Positions 1-8,607 of a stretch of 28,884 nucleotides of DNA are shown piece by piece (positions within the stretch are counted from its first letter, which is position 1; each line of letters opens with the position of its first letter). The notes under the pieces are model-generated. The model was not told where the DNA came from. It made no database searches and saw only the letters and a list, made by a program, of their open reading frames with translations. The stretch is from positions 1 to 28,884 of the forward strand of contig NZ_JAILKR010000096.1 of NCBI RefSeq assembly GCF_024693525.1. The letters run 5' to 3'. The position numbers were made by a program, and so were the translations under genes. This DNA is from Selenomonas sp. Lineage in GTDB: Bacteria; Bacillota_C; Negativicutes; Selenomonadales; Selenomonadaceae.

Positions 1-180
1 GAAGAACGAAATTTTTATCCTCACCGTTCGTCGAAAAATTGCTACCGTTCAAGCGAAGCGCGTTTTGCAACTTTTTCGATGCTTAATTAAAGATAAAAAT
101 TTCGTTTAGAAAAACATCTCCCGCGTAGTGTTGGCACTGCCCCTAACGGCGGCGAAGAGCTGCTTCGAATGAGATTCGTG
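1..180. repeat. Hairpin-rich non-coding element
   Basis: No gene is visible here. A long imperfect inverted repeat is present: 5-19 is exactly complementary to 92-106 (15 bp), and inside it 31-42 pairs with 67-79 apart from one bulged base. Two smaller hairpins follow, AGTG-TTGG-CACT at 127-138 and CGAAT-GAG-ATTCG at 166-178. The density of dyads suggests a structured RNA or a miniature mobile or intergenic repeat. Neither the family nor the ends can be set from this window, and it may continue past base 1. Confidence 0.45.
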
Positions 181-223
181 CAACCTGCAAACTGTAATTT
201 GTAAAAAATGCGTGGATAAATTC

Positions 224-275
224 ATAGAAGCCTCCATAAGTTAGAGGAATCCCTCTAACTTATGGAGGCTTCTAT
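224..275 (-). terminator. Stem-loop after the sucD operon
   Basis: Bases 224-247 and 252-275 form a perfect 24-bp stem with a 4-nt loop (AATC). It lies 18 nt beyond the sucD stop, the place expected for the operon's terminator. The minus-strand flank has only a weak T-run, so this may be a processing or stabilising hairpin rather than a classical intrinsic terminator. Confidence 0.6.
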
Positions 276-293
276 TCCCCACTAACTATTCTT

Positions 294-1199
294 TCAGCAC
301 GTATGGCATTCCTCATAAATGCCCGCTTTTTTCAGCGCCGCTACCACGGTTTCCCCAATATGGGCCACCGTATCAGCCACCTCGATGCCAACGGCATTGA
401 GGGCCTTGATTTTATCAGCCGCCGTTCCCTTGCCGCCGCTGATAATAGCCCCCGCATGCCCCATGCGTTTGCCCGGAGGCGCCTGCCGGCCCGAGATAAA
501 GGCCGCCACCGGTTTGTCCGGCATATTTTCCGCAATCCACTTAGCCGCATCTTCTTCAGCTGTGCCGCCGATTTCGCCAATCATGAGCACGGCCTTAGTA
601 TCCGGGTCATCCTTAAAGAGCTTGAGCGCATCGATGAAATCCGTTCCCTTTACCGGGTCACCGCCGATACCGATGGCCGTAGTCTGGCCAATACCTGCCG
701 CCGTGAGCTGGAACGATGCCTCATAGGTCAGCGTCCCCGAACGGGAAATAACCCCTACATGGCCTTTTTTGTAGATATACCCGGGGATAATTCCCAGTTT
801 CGTCTCATCCGCCGTGAGGATTCCCGGGCAGTTTGGTCCGATAAGGCGCGTCTTTTTGCCCTCCATATAGCGGCGAACCTTCACCATATCCTGCACGGGA
901 ATATGCTCCGTTATGCAGACCGCCAGATCCAGCCCGGCATCAACCGCCTCCATGATGGAATCGGCCGCAAACCGTGCCGGCACATAGATAACCGATGCCG
1001 TTGCCCCAGTTGCCGCCACTGCCTCTTTGACCGTATTGAACACCGGAACGCCCTCAACCTGCTGGCCAGCTTTCCCCGGCGTAACTCCGGCGACAATCTT
1101 CGTACCGTAGTCCAGCATCTGTTTCGTGTGGAAGGCTGCGGCCTTACCCGTAATTCCCTGAACGATTACCTTCGTATCTTTCCCCACTAAAACGCCCAT
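294..1199 (-). CDS. sucD: Succinate-CoA ligase (ADP-forming) subunit alpha
   Basis: This is the alpha subunit of succinyl-CoA synthetase, which interconverts succinyl-CoA and succinate with ATP formation in the cytoplasm. At 301 residues it has normal family length. The N-terminal CoA-binding Rossmann part is followed by the ligase domain with GHAGAI around residues 247-252, where His248 is the expected phosphohistidine. The motif GPNCPGIL (121-128) is also typical. The ATG lies 3 nt after the sucC stop and has GGAGG 8 nt upstream inside the end of sucC, so the two subunits are probably translationally coupled. The C-terminus ends in a short Cys-containing tail (ECHTC). In Negativicutes this enzyme may serve the succinate/propionate branch; that role is inferred. 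Confidence 0.96.
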   Translation of the reverse strand: MGVLVGKDTKVIVQGITGKAAAFHTKQMLDYGTKIVAGVTPGKAGQQVEGVPVFNTVKEAVAATGATASVIYVPARFAADSIMEAVDAGLDLAVCITEHIPVQDMVKVRRYMEGKKTRLIGPNCPGILTADETKLGIIPGYIYKKGHVGVISRSGTLTYEASFQLTAAGIGQTTAIGIGGDPVKGTDFIDALKLFKDDPDTKAVLMIGEIGGTAEEDAAKWIAENMPDKPVAAFISGRQAPPGKRMGHAGAIISGGKGTAADKIKALNAVGIEVADTVAHIGETVVAALKKAGIYEECHTC

Positions 1200-1202
1200 G
1201 AT

Positions 1203-2393
1203 TCACGCCTCCGCTTCTTTAACCAGTCTGACAATCTCCTCAGCGCCGCCCTCCATAGTGGGCGCCATGATGACATTTTTAATCGGCGTGTTCTTCAGGA
1301 TTTCGCGGCCACGCTCCACATTCGTTCCTTCCAAGCGAACGACTACCGGCACCGGCAGACTCTTGCCATCCGGCGAGATAATCTTTGCCGCTTCCACAAT
1401 GCCCTCAGCTACGAGGTCGCACTTGTTGATGCCGCCAAAGATATTGACAAAAATCCCCTTGGCCTGTCCGCCGTCGAGCATGATGTTAAAGGCCTCGGCA
1501 ATCTTTTCCGGTGTGCTGTCGCCGCCGACATCGAGGAAATTCGCTGGCTCCCCGCCATAGTATTTGATGATATCCACCGTAGCCATGGCCAGGCCTGCGC
1601 CGTTTACCATGCAGGCCACATCGCCGCCCAGGTTGACGTAGTTGAGGCCCGCTTCTGCCGCCCGGCGCTCCTTGGCATCTTCCTCGCTCTCATCCCGCAG
1701 GGCCTCCACATCGGGATGTCGGAAAAGCGCACTGTCATCAAAATTGAGCTTGGCATCGAGGGCCACCACATCGTCATCAGCAGTCACCACCAGCGGATTG
1801 ATTTCCGCCAGGCTGCAATCCTTACCGACAAAAGCCTGATAGAGACAGCCCATAAGTTTTGTCACCTTGCGGATTGCCGGCTGGGGGAAGTGCATCGCAT
1901 AAGCCATGCGGCTGGCCTGGAAGGGCATCAGCCCCACCGCCGGGTCAATGTACTCCTTGAAAATCTTATCGGGCATCTCCGCCGCCACCTTCTCGATTTC
2001 CATGCCGCCTTCTTCCGACCCCATCATGACAACGCGCGCCGTCTGGCGATCAATGACAAAGGAGAGGTAGTATTCCTTCTTGATGTTCGAACCTTCCTCG
2101 ATAAGCAGGCGGTTTACCTTCTTGCCCTCAGGGCCCGTCTGTTTCGTTACCAGCGTTTTCCCGAGGATTTCCCCGGCGTACTGTTTGACCTCTTCGAGGT
2201 TTTTGGCAATCTTCACGCCACCAGCCTTTCCCCGGCCGCCAGCATGAATCTGTGCCTTGACTACCACCACCGGAGTGCTCAGCTGTTTGGCATTTTCCAC
2301 TGCCTCCTCCACGCTGAATGCCGGCATTCCATTGGGTACGTTAACCCCATAGGATTTGAGGATTGCTTTGCTTTGATACTCATGGATATTCAT
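1203..2393 (-). CDS. sucC: Succinate-CoA ligase (ADP-forming) subunit beta
   Basis: This is the beta subunit of succinyl-CoA synthetase, with an N-terminal ATP-grasp nucleotide-binding domain and a C-terminal CoA-ligase domain. It begins with the family's characteristic [17 protein letters not shown]. It also carries [14 protein letters not shown] (the ATP-grasp loop), AEINPLVV and GGINKCD (C-terminal ligase region). The length of 396 residues is typical. The ATG has a run of G (GGGGGG) 7 nt upstream. The gene follows the dehydrogenase by 33 nt and precedes sucD by 3 nt, so it is the third gene of a four-gene operon starting at galM. Grouping with galM is unusual, since sucCD more often stands alone or with other C4-acid genes. 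Confidence 0.96.
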   Translation of the reverse strand: MNIHEYQSKAILKSYGVNVPNGMPAFSVEEAVENAKQLSTPVVVVKAQIHAGGRGKAGGVKIAKNLEEVKQYAGEILGKTLVTKQTGPEGKKVNRLLIEEGSNIKKEYYLSFVIDRQTARVVMMGSEEGGMEIEKVAAEMPDKIFKEYIDPAVGLMPFQASRMAYAMHFPQPAIRKVTKLMGCLYQAFVGKDCSLAEINPLVVTADDDVVALDAKLNFDDSALFRHPDVEALRDESEEDAKERRAAEAGLNYVNLGGDVACMVNGAGLAMATVDIIKYYGGEPANFLDVGGDSTPEKIAEAFNIMLDGGQAKGIFVNIFGGINKCDLVAEGIVEAAKIISPDGKSLPVPVVVRLEGTNVERGREILKNTPIKNVIMAPTMEGGAEEIVRLVKEAEA

Positions 2394-2426
2394 AGTCCTG
2401 CCCCCCTAATAGCTGGTTCTCCTGAT

Positions 2427-3506
2427 TCAGTTCGCCATCTGTTCCAGTTTATCTGCCGCTTCGTGCAGCATATCCTGGGTGATTTTATAAGGCATAATGC
2501 CCACATCCTGCTTGGCCTCGGTTGCCTTGAACACCCGGCGGATATCCTCCTCGCTGGCACAGATATCCCGGCGGCTGGTCGGCAGCCCGATTTTCCTGCA
2601 GAATTCATAAAAACGCGAAAACTCCTCCTGCTGGCCATCACACAAAAGCAGCAGCAAAATACCATAAGCAGCCAGCCCGCTGTGCTTTTCACAGCCATTT
2701 TCCCCCGCCGAAATATTCGTCAGCTCGGTAAACAACGTGTGGGCTATATGACCGTTGTATTCCGGTGCCGCAAAATTCGATACCATGCCACTGGTCATGA
2801 CAATAGACAGCACCACTTCCTCAAAAGCCGCCGTAGCCTTCTGGGCCTTATTGTCGGCCACAGCCTGTTCCCCATAGGCATAGAGCGGGTCCAGGCACAT
2901 CCGGGACAGGGCGATTCCCATGCCGTCCCGGTGCCCCAAAGTCTTGCCCCGGGAAGCTATCTGAGCCTCATAGTATTTGGCCATCGTATCACTGATACCC
3001 CGCAGCAAAAATTCCACCGGTGCCTGAGCCAACATCCGGGTGCAGAGGAAAACATGCACCGGCGGCTCATTGGAATAGGCATACTCCCGGAAGGTTCCAT
3101 CCTCGTTGTAGATGGTGGCGATGCTATCCGCCGCCGCACAACTCCCAGCCACCGTGGGGAACGTAAAGAAAGGCTTGTGCTGGGTATGGGCTGCCTGTTT
3201 GGCGGTATCAATAGCCTTGCCGCCCCCCACCGCAAAAATCATGTCAGCATCGATAACGGCCTGGTCGTTGCAGATTTTCTCCACATTCTCATAGGAGGAT
3301 TCCCTGCCTGCCAGCAAAAAACCCGTAAATTCCAGGCCGACGCCCTCCACCGCCTTGGTCATTTTCTCCTGAGCCGCTTCGATGCCCTTGCGGCCGCCGA
3401 TAACCACTACGGTCTTACCATAGCGCGGGCACACCTCGCGGATTTTTTCATAGGCTTCCACCCCAATGGTATAATCGGGAAACGTCATCGTGTATCTTCC
3501 TTGCAT
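2427..3506 (-). CDS. Iron-containing alcohol dehydrogenase family protein (glycerol dehydrogenase-like)
   Basis: This is an NAD(P)-dependent group III (metal-containing) alcohol dehydrogenase related to GldA. The dinucleotide-binding motif AVGGGKAIDTAK is near residues 92-103. Likely metal ligands are Asp in SDTMAKYY (about 173), a His in NGHIAH (253 or 256) and a His in CEKHSG (about 275), matching the family's D-H-H pattern. I start at the ATG at 3506 (359 residues) because TAAGGGG sits 8 nt upstream. An in-frame GTG at 3515, three codons earlier, lacks a spaced Shine-Dalgarno. The gene follows galM almost without gap. The substrate is not determinable: glycerol, another polyol or an aldehyde are all possible. 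Confidence 0.85.
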   Translation of the reverse strand: MQGRYTMTFPDYTIGVEAYEKIREVCPRYGKTVVVIGGRKGIEAAQEKMTKAVEGVGLEFTGFLLAGRESSYENVEKICNDQAVIDADMIFAVGGGKAIDTAKQAAHTQHKPFFTFPTVAGSCAAADSIATIYNEDGTFREYAYSNEPPVHVFLCTRMLAQAPVEFLLRGISDTMAKYYEAQIASRGKTLGHRDGMGIALSRMCLDPLYAYGEQAVADNKAQKATAAFEEVVLSIVMTSGMVSNFAAPEYNGHIAHTLFTELTNISAGENGCEKHSGLAAYGILLLLLCDGQQEEFSRFYEFCRKIGLPTSRRDICASEEDIRRVFKATEAKQDVGIMPYKITQDMLHEAADKLEQMAN

Positions 3507-3518
3507 CTTCGCCACCCC

Positions 3519-4646
3519 TTAATCTTTCGGCCAAAGGACATATACGGTCTGCGCCTTAAAAGTCTCCCCCTTCTTGAGGATTGGCTGGGGGAATGAAGGG
3601 TTGGCCGGCGAATTTGGATAGAACTGCGTCTCGAGGCAGAACCCCGAGCGACGGGGGAACTCCACGCCATTTTTCCCCTTGATGCCGCCGCAAAGGAAAT
3701 TGCCCGTATAGAACTGAACCCCTGGCTGGGTCGTATAGCAGGTCAGCGTAAGCCCCGTCTTATCCGATTCGGCATAAGCCGCTTTCTTGAGGCCCCCCTT
3801 CAGATAATCCAGTGGGCAATGGGGATCGTAGCCAAACATCCCCGGCTTCATCTCGACCACCGGCTTCTCGTCGCGGATAATCCAATTGTGGTCATAGCCC
3901 TTGCCCATCTGAAGTTCGTCAAAATCATCATCGATATGCGCACCGATTCGCGTAGGCTGGCGCAGGTCCATCGGCGTTCCCGCTACCTCCAGGATGCGCC
4001 CATCGGGCAGGGATTCTTCATCTGCCCAAGTATACGTATCCGCAAACAGCTGTATCTTCTGATCCAAAACCGACGACGATTCAAAACCATCGAGGTTGAA
4101 ATAGGTATGATTGGTCAGATTGCAAATCGTGTCCTGATCACAGGTTGCTTCATAGCTAATAGAAAGCTCGTTGTCGTTCGACAGGGAATAAAGCACCGAC
4201 ACCGTCATATTGCCAGGGTAGCCGCCCTCGCCATCCTTGGCATGATAGGTCAGCTTGACGCCCTCATAGACTTCTTCCGCCGTCCACAGCTGGTCATGAA
4301 ACCCTTTAAAACCGCCATGGATATGATTCTGCATCTTCGAACCCGTATTGAGGTCGAGCTGATACTCCTTGCCGTTCAAAACGACCTTGCCGCCGGCAAT
4401 GCGGTTGGCATGGCGCCCAACAATGCCGCCCATGCTGGTATCGTCCTTCTCATAGGCCGCCGCATCGGCATAGCCTAGCACCACATCGACGAATTTTGCC
4501 TGCGGCCCCATAACGCGCCAGCTCACCAGCCGTGCCCCATACGTCGTTATCTTGGCTTCGGTGCCCTTCGTATTGCGCAGCGTATAAAGCTCCACTGCCC
4601 GTCCATCACTGAGTTTGCCGAATGCTTCTTTTTTAATCATAGCCAT
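3519..4646 (-). CDS. galM: Aldose 1-epimerase (mutarotase)
   Basis: This enzyme interconverts the alpha and beta anomers of aldoses such as galactose in the cytoplasm. GalM hallmarks are GRHANRI, HIHGG followed by FHDQLW, NHTYFNL (catalytic His region) and LETQFYPNSP near the C-terminus (catalytic Glu region). An upstream ATG at 4697 would add 17 residues. The ATG at 4646 is preferred because GGAGG lies 8 nt before it, giving 375 residues, close to the family norm. It is the first gene of the galM-dehydrogenase-sucC-sucD operon and sits behind a sigma70-like promoter. No other Leloir-pathway gene is in the window. Confidence 0.93.
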   Translation of the reverse strand: MAMIKKEAFGKLSDGRAVELYTLRNTKGTEAKITTYGARLVSWRVMGPQAKFVDVVLGYADAAAYEKDDTSMGGIVGRHANRIAGGKVVLNGKEYQLDLNTGSKMQNHIHGGFKGFHDQLWTAEEVYEGVKLTYHAKDGEGGYPGNMTVSVLYSLSNDNELSISYEATCDQDTICNLTNHTYFNLDGFESSSVLDQKIQLFADTYTWADEESLPDGRILEVAGTPMDLRQPTRIGAHIDDDFDELQMGKGYDHNWIIRDEKPVVEMKPGMFGYDPHCPLDYLKGGLKKAAYAESDKTGLTLTCYTTQPGVQFYTGNFLCGGIKGKNGVEFPRRSGFCLETQFYPNSPANPSFPQPILKKGETFKAQTVYVLWPKD

Positions 4647-4702
4647 GACATATCCCTCCAGGACTTCAGTTTTCGAATTGCTGTTTATTTCAAACAATTA
4701 TA

Positions 4703-4722
4703 AACAATTCTGTACAATTGTT
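4703..4722. promoter_or_regulatory. Candidate operator at the galM operon transcription start
   Basis: A perfect dyad AACAATT-N6-AATTGTT lies directly downstream of the galM -10 box, so it covers the expected transcription start. That is a typical repressor position. A similar sequence lies at the alr promoter (14376-14394), matching at about 15 of 19 positions. The cognate regulator is unknown. Confidence 0.5.
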
Positions 4723-4751
4723 ACTTTACTCTATTCATTTTTATTTGTCAA
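4723..4751 (-). promoter_or_regulatory. Promoter of galM-sucD operon
   Basis: On the minus strand a perfect -35 TTGACA (4746-4751) is followed by a 17-bp spacer and a -10 TAAAGT (4723-4728, four of six consensus matches). The start would fall near 4716, inside the palindrome, giving a leader of about 70 nt before galM. Confidence 0.6.
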
Positions 4752-4812
4752 ACCCTTTGTATGGTCTTGTTTCATCTTATTATACAATTTTACACTCCCT
4801 TAACCTTCCGAG

Positions 4813-4841
4813 TTATCATTCGGCAAAAATTGTGATATAAT
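4813..4841 (+). promoter_or_regulatory. Promoter of the small gene at 4896
   Basis: An extended -10 TGATATAAT ends at 4841 (TATAAT at 4836-4841). A -35-like TTATCA lies at 4813-4818 with 17-bp spacing. The resulting 5' leader would be about 48 nt. Confidence 0.6.
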
Positions 4842-4895
4842 GTCAGCATATCCAAAAACTTTACGAAAGTATTTGGCTGAAAAGGGGGATTCTAT

Positions 4896-5168
4896 ATGAA
4901 AGAGAAGAAAGCCTTTATCTTCTTCAACTGCGACGAAGATAAAAGCCAGAAATCCATGAATGTGTTCTACAATCAGGAAATCTACCGTGATCTCAAAGTC
5001 GCCCGTAAAGCACTGCTGACCAAGGTAGAGGAAGAACAAGCCGAAGGCCGCATCCACATCGCCGAGGACAACGTGGAAGTTGTTCGTCAGGCAATCCTAG
5101 AAGGCGACCCCACCGATGCCACGCCATTCATCCAGTATGGCGCCATCGAAAGCTTTGCTATCGTGTAA
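4896..5168 (+). CDS. Small conserved-looking hypothetical protein, 90 aa
   Basis: I do not recognise this protein. It is a soluble 90-residue chain beginning MKEKKAFIFFNCDEDKS, with no signal peptide or membrane segment. A charged, probably helical middle (RKALLTKVEEEQAEGR) is followed by a short ordered C-terminal part. A good Shine-Dalgarno (AAAAGGGGG) precedes the ATG, a strong extended -10 promoter lies upstream and a strong terminator follows, so it is very likely a real monocistronic gene. It is divergent from galM and its base composition resembles the core genes. Confidence 0.8.
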   Translation: MKEKKAFIFFNCDEDKSQKSMNVFYNQEIYRDLKVARKALLTKVEEEQAEGRIHIAEDNVEVVRQAILEGDPTDATPFIQYGAIESFAIV

Positions 5169-5214
5169 TCCATCATCGCAGCAATATACGAACTTTATTT
5201 CTACCAATACAACC

Positions 5215-5270
5215 AAAAGAGGCCTCTTATGAGTGACAATCTTTACGCTCACTCATAAGAGGCCTCTTTT
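5215..5270. terminator. Bidirectional terminator between convergent genes
   Basis: Bases 5215-5236 and 5249-5270 form a perfect 22-bp stem with a 12-nt loop, bordered by A-rich and T-rich ends on either strand. It sits between the plus-strand gene ending at 5168 and the minus-strand gene ending at 5301 and can serve both. Confidence 0.9.
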
Positions 5271-5300
5271 TCGCTCAACATCGAAACGGTTTGTAGCGAA

Positions 5301-6776
5301 TTATATATTTACATTAATATGCTTCCCTTTATGCATCGGGGTGAAAAATAATCTCTGGTTTTGATAACCAATCGTAATCTTCAGACCATTGTTTGGTGAT
5401 AGGTTCGTTGCCCTTTCTGAGACTAACTGTCTTTCCAACAGAGAAATAAACTCCTTTTGTTCTTTATTTCCTAAAGAATAAATCATCTGACCCGCCAACT
5501 TTTCTCCCACTTTGCTATGATTTAGCAACTTTGTCATTTGTATGAGTAGTGCCTTGGGAACCTTGTTATTTTCAACACGAAATACGCCACTACTCCATAG
5601 ATTGATTTGGAAAGGTTCATTTCTCGTATCTCCTAGATTCAACGGCTGCCAAAGATCCTTTAAGGATTCCCTTGTTGATGCCTCTTCCTTTCGTATTTTC
5701 GCCCCATGTTCTTTCGCCTTTTTTATAATGTCTTGTGCTGTGGCATTTCCATACTTCCAATGGTCTTTTACCTTATATACATTCTTTTTGCATTCATTTT
5801 CTAGTTCATCAAGCCATGATGTTTTCCCCGTTCCAAATTGCTCTTCTCCCATGACATCATACAGCGAACCATTTTCATACCGTATTTTAAATTCGAATGG
5901 TTTACTATAATTCTCCGCATCATTTTCCAGCATAGCAAAACGCATCTTTACTTGATACTCAAACGCATCGGTATCTAGTTCTGGATAAGATTTATCCACT
6001 AATTGCGCCAACTTAGCAAAATAACTTGAAGCATTTTTACCATCAGGCAATATGTAAACACCATTCTCGTTTTTGTGTAAATCATTTAGCTTATACGATG
6101 ATAACTGCCTTATATCCCTGTCTAAATAATAACGCTGTACCTGTTTGTCTAACGATTCATCTTCTTTCTTGACCGAATGATAACAACACATATATATATG
6201 GTCAGTCAACTCGATTTGATTATTATCTTTATTCAACGCATTTTCGATTTTCTTCGCTATTTCTTTATCTGGACCATCTACATGTAAATACCAATCTTCC
6301 GATATGGAGAACATATAGGACTGATTTTTAGGAATGACAATATTTTCCTTGGTAAAAATATTGTTCAGCTGCGTATTAACCATTTCGCGCTGATACTGTC
6401 TATTACGCATTTCTATAACTTTATAATTAGAATACGGCATGCCGTCAAATACAAAATCTTGATAATCTAACCCCGTCAACCCTTTGTTACCGGATTTAAT
6501 CAAGGCGATTAAATTCTGTACATGTGCACCTATCGCAGCATCTTGCGAGTCAAACCCATAACGATTGTGAACCTCTGCTATAGGGTCTTTATAATTCATA
6601 ATATCATGTAACTCATCTTGATCAGCGTCAAAAACCATCTGCTGTAATAGTTGTTCATAATCATCCGTATATGGATTTACTGCTGTAATCTTTGCCGATT
6701 TCTCTTGTATAATACGTTCCTTATTTGTTATAACGGATGTCCAATTTCCATTTTCATAAACATTTATCTTTGACAT
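5301..6776 (-). CDS. Uncharacterised 491-aa protein in an AT-rich island
   Basis: I do not recognise this protein with confidence. It is 491 residues, hydrophilic, rich in Asn and Lys, with no signal peptide and no membrane segment. The segment SISEDWYLHVDGPDKEIAKK (about residues 148-167) faintly recalls DUF4885-type proteins, but I cannot confirm that. GTGKTSW near residue 330 lacks the rest of a P-loop ATPase and is probably coincidental. The start is set at the ATG at 6776, which has GGAGG 6 nt upstream; an in-frame ATG at 6815 adds 13 residues without a comparable site. It follows the secreted-protein gene by 67 nt on the same strand. Codons are markedly more A/T-rich than in flanking genes, suggesting acquisition by transfer. 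Confidence 0.75.
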   Translation of the reverse strand: MSKINVYENGNWTSVITNKERIIQEKSAKITAVNPYTDDYEQLLQQMVFDADQDELHDIMNYKDPIAEVHNRYGFDSQDAAIGAHVQNLIALIKSGNKGLTGLDYQDFVFDGMPYSNYKVIEMRNRQYQREMVNTQLNNIFTKENIVIPKNQSYMFSISEDWYLHVDGPDKEIAKKIENALNKDNNQIELTDHIYMCCYHSVKKEDESLDKQVQRYYLDRDIRQLSSYKLNDLHKNENGVYILPDGKNASSYFAKLAQLVDKSYPELDTDAFEYQVKMRFAMLENDAENYSKPFEFKIRYENGSLYDVMGEEQFGTGKTSWLDELENECKKNVYKVKDHWKYGNATAQDIIKKAKEHGAKIRKEEASTRESLKDLWQPLNLGDTRNEPFQINLWSSGVFRVENNKVPKALLIQMTKLLNHSKVGEKLAGQMIYSLGNKEQKEFISLLERQLVSERATNLSPNNGLKITIGYQNQRLFFTPMHKGKHINVNI

Positions 6777-6843
6777 ATTATACCTCCATACAGCAGTAGC
6801 CCAATAAAAAGACAATCTATCTTTCTATCAGGCTATTGCATAT

Positions 6844-7668
6844 TTAATCAATTATTGGATAAACATAGTGAACAGATAAAACAGGAGTAAAAGAGCCATT
6901 TCCTCTTGGTGTAAAATCGGCTACCCATTTTGATTTGACTGGCATATTATATGAAGCTAAATTGGATTGACTTCCAACTAAACTTGATATTGATAAGATA
7001 TTACCCGATTTTTGATTACACAAATTTATTGAATCAATAATCCCCTTATCTAGTCCCTGAAATAATACAGATGTGGCTATAGCATCCACTGGTATTTGCG
7101 AATTACTAGTAAAATCAAAGACAGCACTTTGGACACTTCCACGTCTCGTTAAAGATACTTTTTGTTTTGCAGTTAATCGAGTATCACCAAAGGAAAAAGT
7201 AGGACTTCCAACAGTCATGCTGTAATCAGTATCTGCCGAAGTACGACCAATAATACCCACATAATAATATCCTGTTTTATTAACTATAAATGAAAATGCT
7301 TGCATGCCATTCTTAGATTTGGTATATGTTTCATTCTTCAAAGTGTTCAAAGATGCATCCTTTATATAAAATTCCATTGCACCACCATTTAATGATAAGT
7401 AATTGGTACCGGCTTTCAAATATACTTTATACCAATCTGTTTCTTTATTATTTGCTTTCCCTTTTATGACAGTCTGCCCCTCATATTTTCCCGTAGCAGC
7501 ACTTTGTGCGGTTTCGTTATTAGCGGTCACTTCTTGTGCTGTCGCTTCACTAGCATGTGAAGGCGACTCTTTTACGGTACTGGCATAGCTTGTTGAGCCC
7601 ACACCTACATTAAACAAAGTTGCTAATGCACAGGCAGTAATTAACGATTTTTTGATGTTTTGTTTCAT
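6844..7668 (-). CDS. Secreted protein with PPC-like domain
   Basis: The 274-residue product has a clear Sec signal peptide: basic MKQNIKK, a hydrophobic stretch, and SYA as likely cleavage site after residue 29. A Ser/Thr/Ala-rich linker runs to about residue 60. Residues about 62-153 (ADWYKVYL-like NKETDWYKVYLKAGTNYLSL, then TGYYYVGIIG) resemble a bacterial pre-peptidase C-terminal (PPC) beta-sandwich, a binding module of exported proteins. The C-terminal about 120 residues are unassigned and end in VHYVYPIID. GAGAGGA lies upstream of the ATG. With the downstream 491-residue gene it forms an AT-rich pair likely to be co-transcribed. The PPC assignment is by pattern only; no catalytic domain is visible. 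Confidence 0.75.
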   Translation of the reverse strand: MKQNIKKSLITACALATLFNVGVGSTSYASTVKESPSHASEATAQEVTANNETAQSAATGKYEGQTVIKGKANNKETDWYKVYLKAGTNYLSLNGGAMEFYIKDASLNTLKNETYTKSKNGMQAFSFIVNKTGYYYVGIIGRTSADTDYSMTVGSPTFSFGDTRLTAKQKVSLTRRGSVQSAVFDFTSNSQIPVDAIATSVLFQGLDKGIIDSINLCNQKSGNILSISSLVGSQSNLASYNMPVKSKWVADFTPRGNGSFTPVLSVHYVYPIID

Positions 7669-7711
7669 AACGTTTCATCCTCTCTTCGAAAATCATTTTT
7701 ACTACCCTTTT

Positions 7712-7741
7712 ATAGTATCGTATGTTTATTAAGATTCTTAA
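7712..7741 (-). promoter_or_regulatory. Possible promoter of the AT-rich pair
   Basis: Minus-strand TTAAGA (7736-7741) and TACTAT (7712-7717) are separated by 18 bp, about 45 nt upstream of the secreted-protein start. The surrounding 270 bp are AT-rich, so chance matches are likely. I see nothing else in the gap up to 7941. Confidence 0.35.
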
Positions 7742-7941
7742 CAGTTTTAGTAAATTCTTGGTTAAATATTTTGCATAGTCAACTTAATCTCCGTTTATGC
7801 TTATCTTAAACTTCCTTCCGCCCCAAATAACACTCTATATAACAGGATAAATCCCTAAAAACTTTTAGATACTTACTATAAAAATAAAAACTCCCTCGAT
7901 GATTGACTACATTCATAACATCTCACCGAAAGAGCTTTTAT

Positions 7942-8595
7942 TTATAACGTCTCAATTTTTATCTCACGGATATCTTCCACAATGCGGTCGGCCAGGCTTA
8001 AATCCTGCTTTCCCGAATTCGGGTTGCGATAGGCGATGCAGTACATGCCGGCTCCTTTGGCCGCCAGGATGCCATTCCGCGTATCCTCCAGCACGACACA
8101 ATCCGCCGGATTTACGCCTAGACGCTTGGCCGTTATCTGGTAGATTGCCGGGTCCGGTTTGCTGGCGGGCAGCTCACTGCCGGACAGCACGGACCTAAAA
8201 TACGGCCGAATGCCAAATCCATCCAGCACGGCATCCACCACCACTGGCCACGAGGAAGTTGCCAGGGCTATCGGAATCCCTGCCGCATAAAGCTCCTTTA
8301 TGAGTTCCACCGTGCCCTTGACCGGCTCGATTTCGCCACTTTTGAGCACTTCCAGATAGTGCTTATGCTTGTAGTCCGTCAGTTCCTCTGGCGTAAGGTC
8401 CCTGCGCCCAGCGCTGTCGATGACCTCTTGGAACATCTCCCCGCTGGTGCGGCCCATATAATGAATGAGATCCGCCTCGTCAAAGGGAAGGCCGAAATGA
8501 CGGAAGGTATCCATCTTGACCCGGGAATGGATGGGCTCGCTGTCGATGATGACCCCATCCATATCAAAAATAAAAGCTCCGATATTGTGATTCAA
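7942..8595 (-). CDS. HAD-superfamily hydrolase (beta-phosphoglucomutase/phosphatase-like)
   Basis: This 217-residue HAD subfamily I enzyme has all four motifs: FDMDGVIIDSEP with Asp11 and Asp13, ATSS (Ser114), SKPDP (Lys146) and VLEDTRNGI (Glu170, Asp171). The helical cap between motifs I and II fits the beta-phosphoglucomutase/sugar-phosphate phosphatase group, but the substrate cannot be read from sequence. The start codon is TTG at 8595, with AGGAG about 8 nt upstream next to the stop of the preceding gene. The 12-nt gap indicates an operon with the EAL protein. Confidence 0.9.
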   Translation of the reverse strand: MNHNIGAFIFDMDGVIIDSEPIHSRVKMDTFRHFGLPFDEADLIHYMGRTSGEMFQEVIDSAGRRDLTPEELTDYKHKHYLEVLKSGEIEPVKGTVELIKELYAAGIPIALATSSWPVVVDAVLDGFGIRPYFRSVLSGSELPASKPDPAIYQITAKRLGVNPADCVVLEDTRNGILAAKGAGMYCIAYRNPNSGKQDLSLADRIVEDIREIKIETL

Positions 8596-8607
8596 AAAAA
8601 TTCTCCT

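Noticed and set aside
1716..3596. 626-codon plus-strand open frame across sucC and the dehydrogenase
   Set aside because: The opposite strand encodes well-conserved sucC and a dehydrogenase; the plus-strand product is rich in His, Arg and Leu with no recognisable domain.
5780..5800. P-loop NTPase in the 491-aa protein (GTGKTSW)
   Set aside because: The preceding residues do not form a Walker A beta strand and glycine loop (GxxxxGK[ST] is incomplete), and no Walker B is evident.
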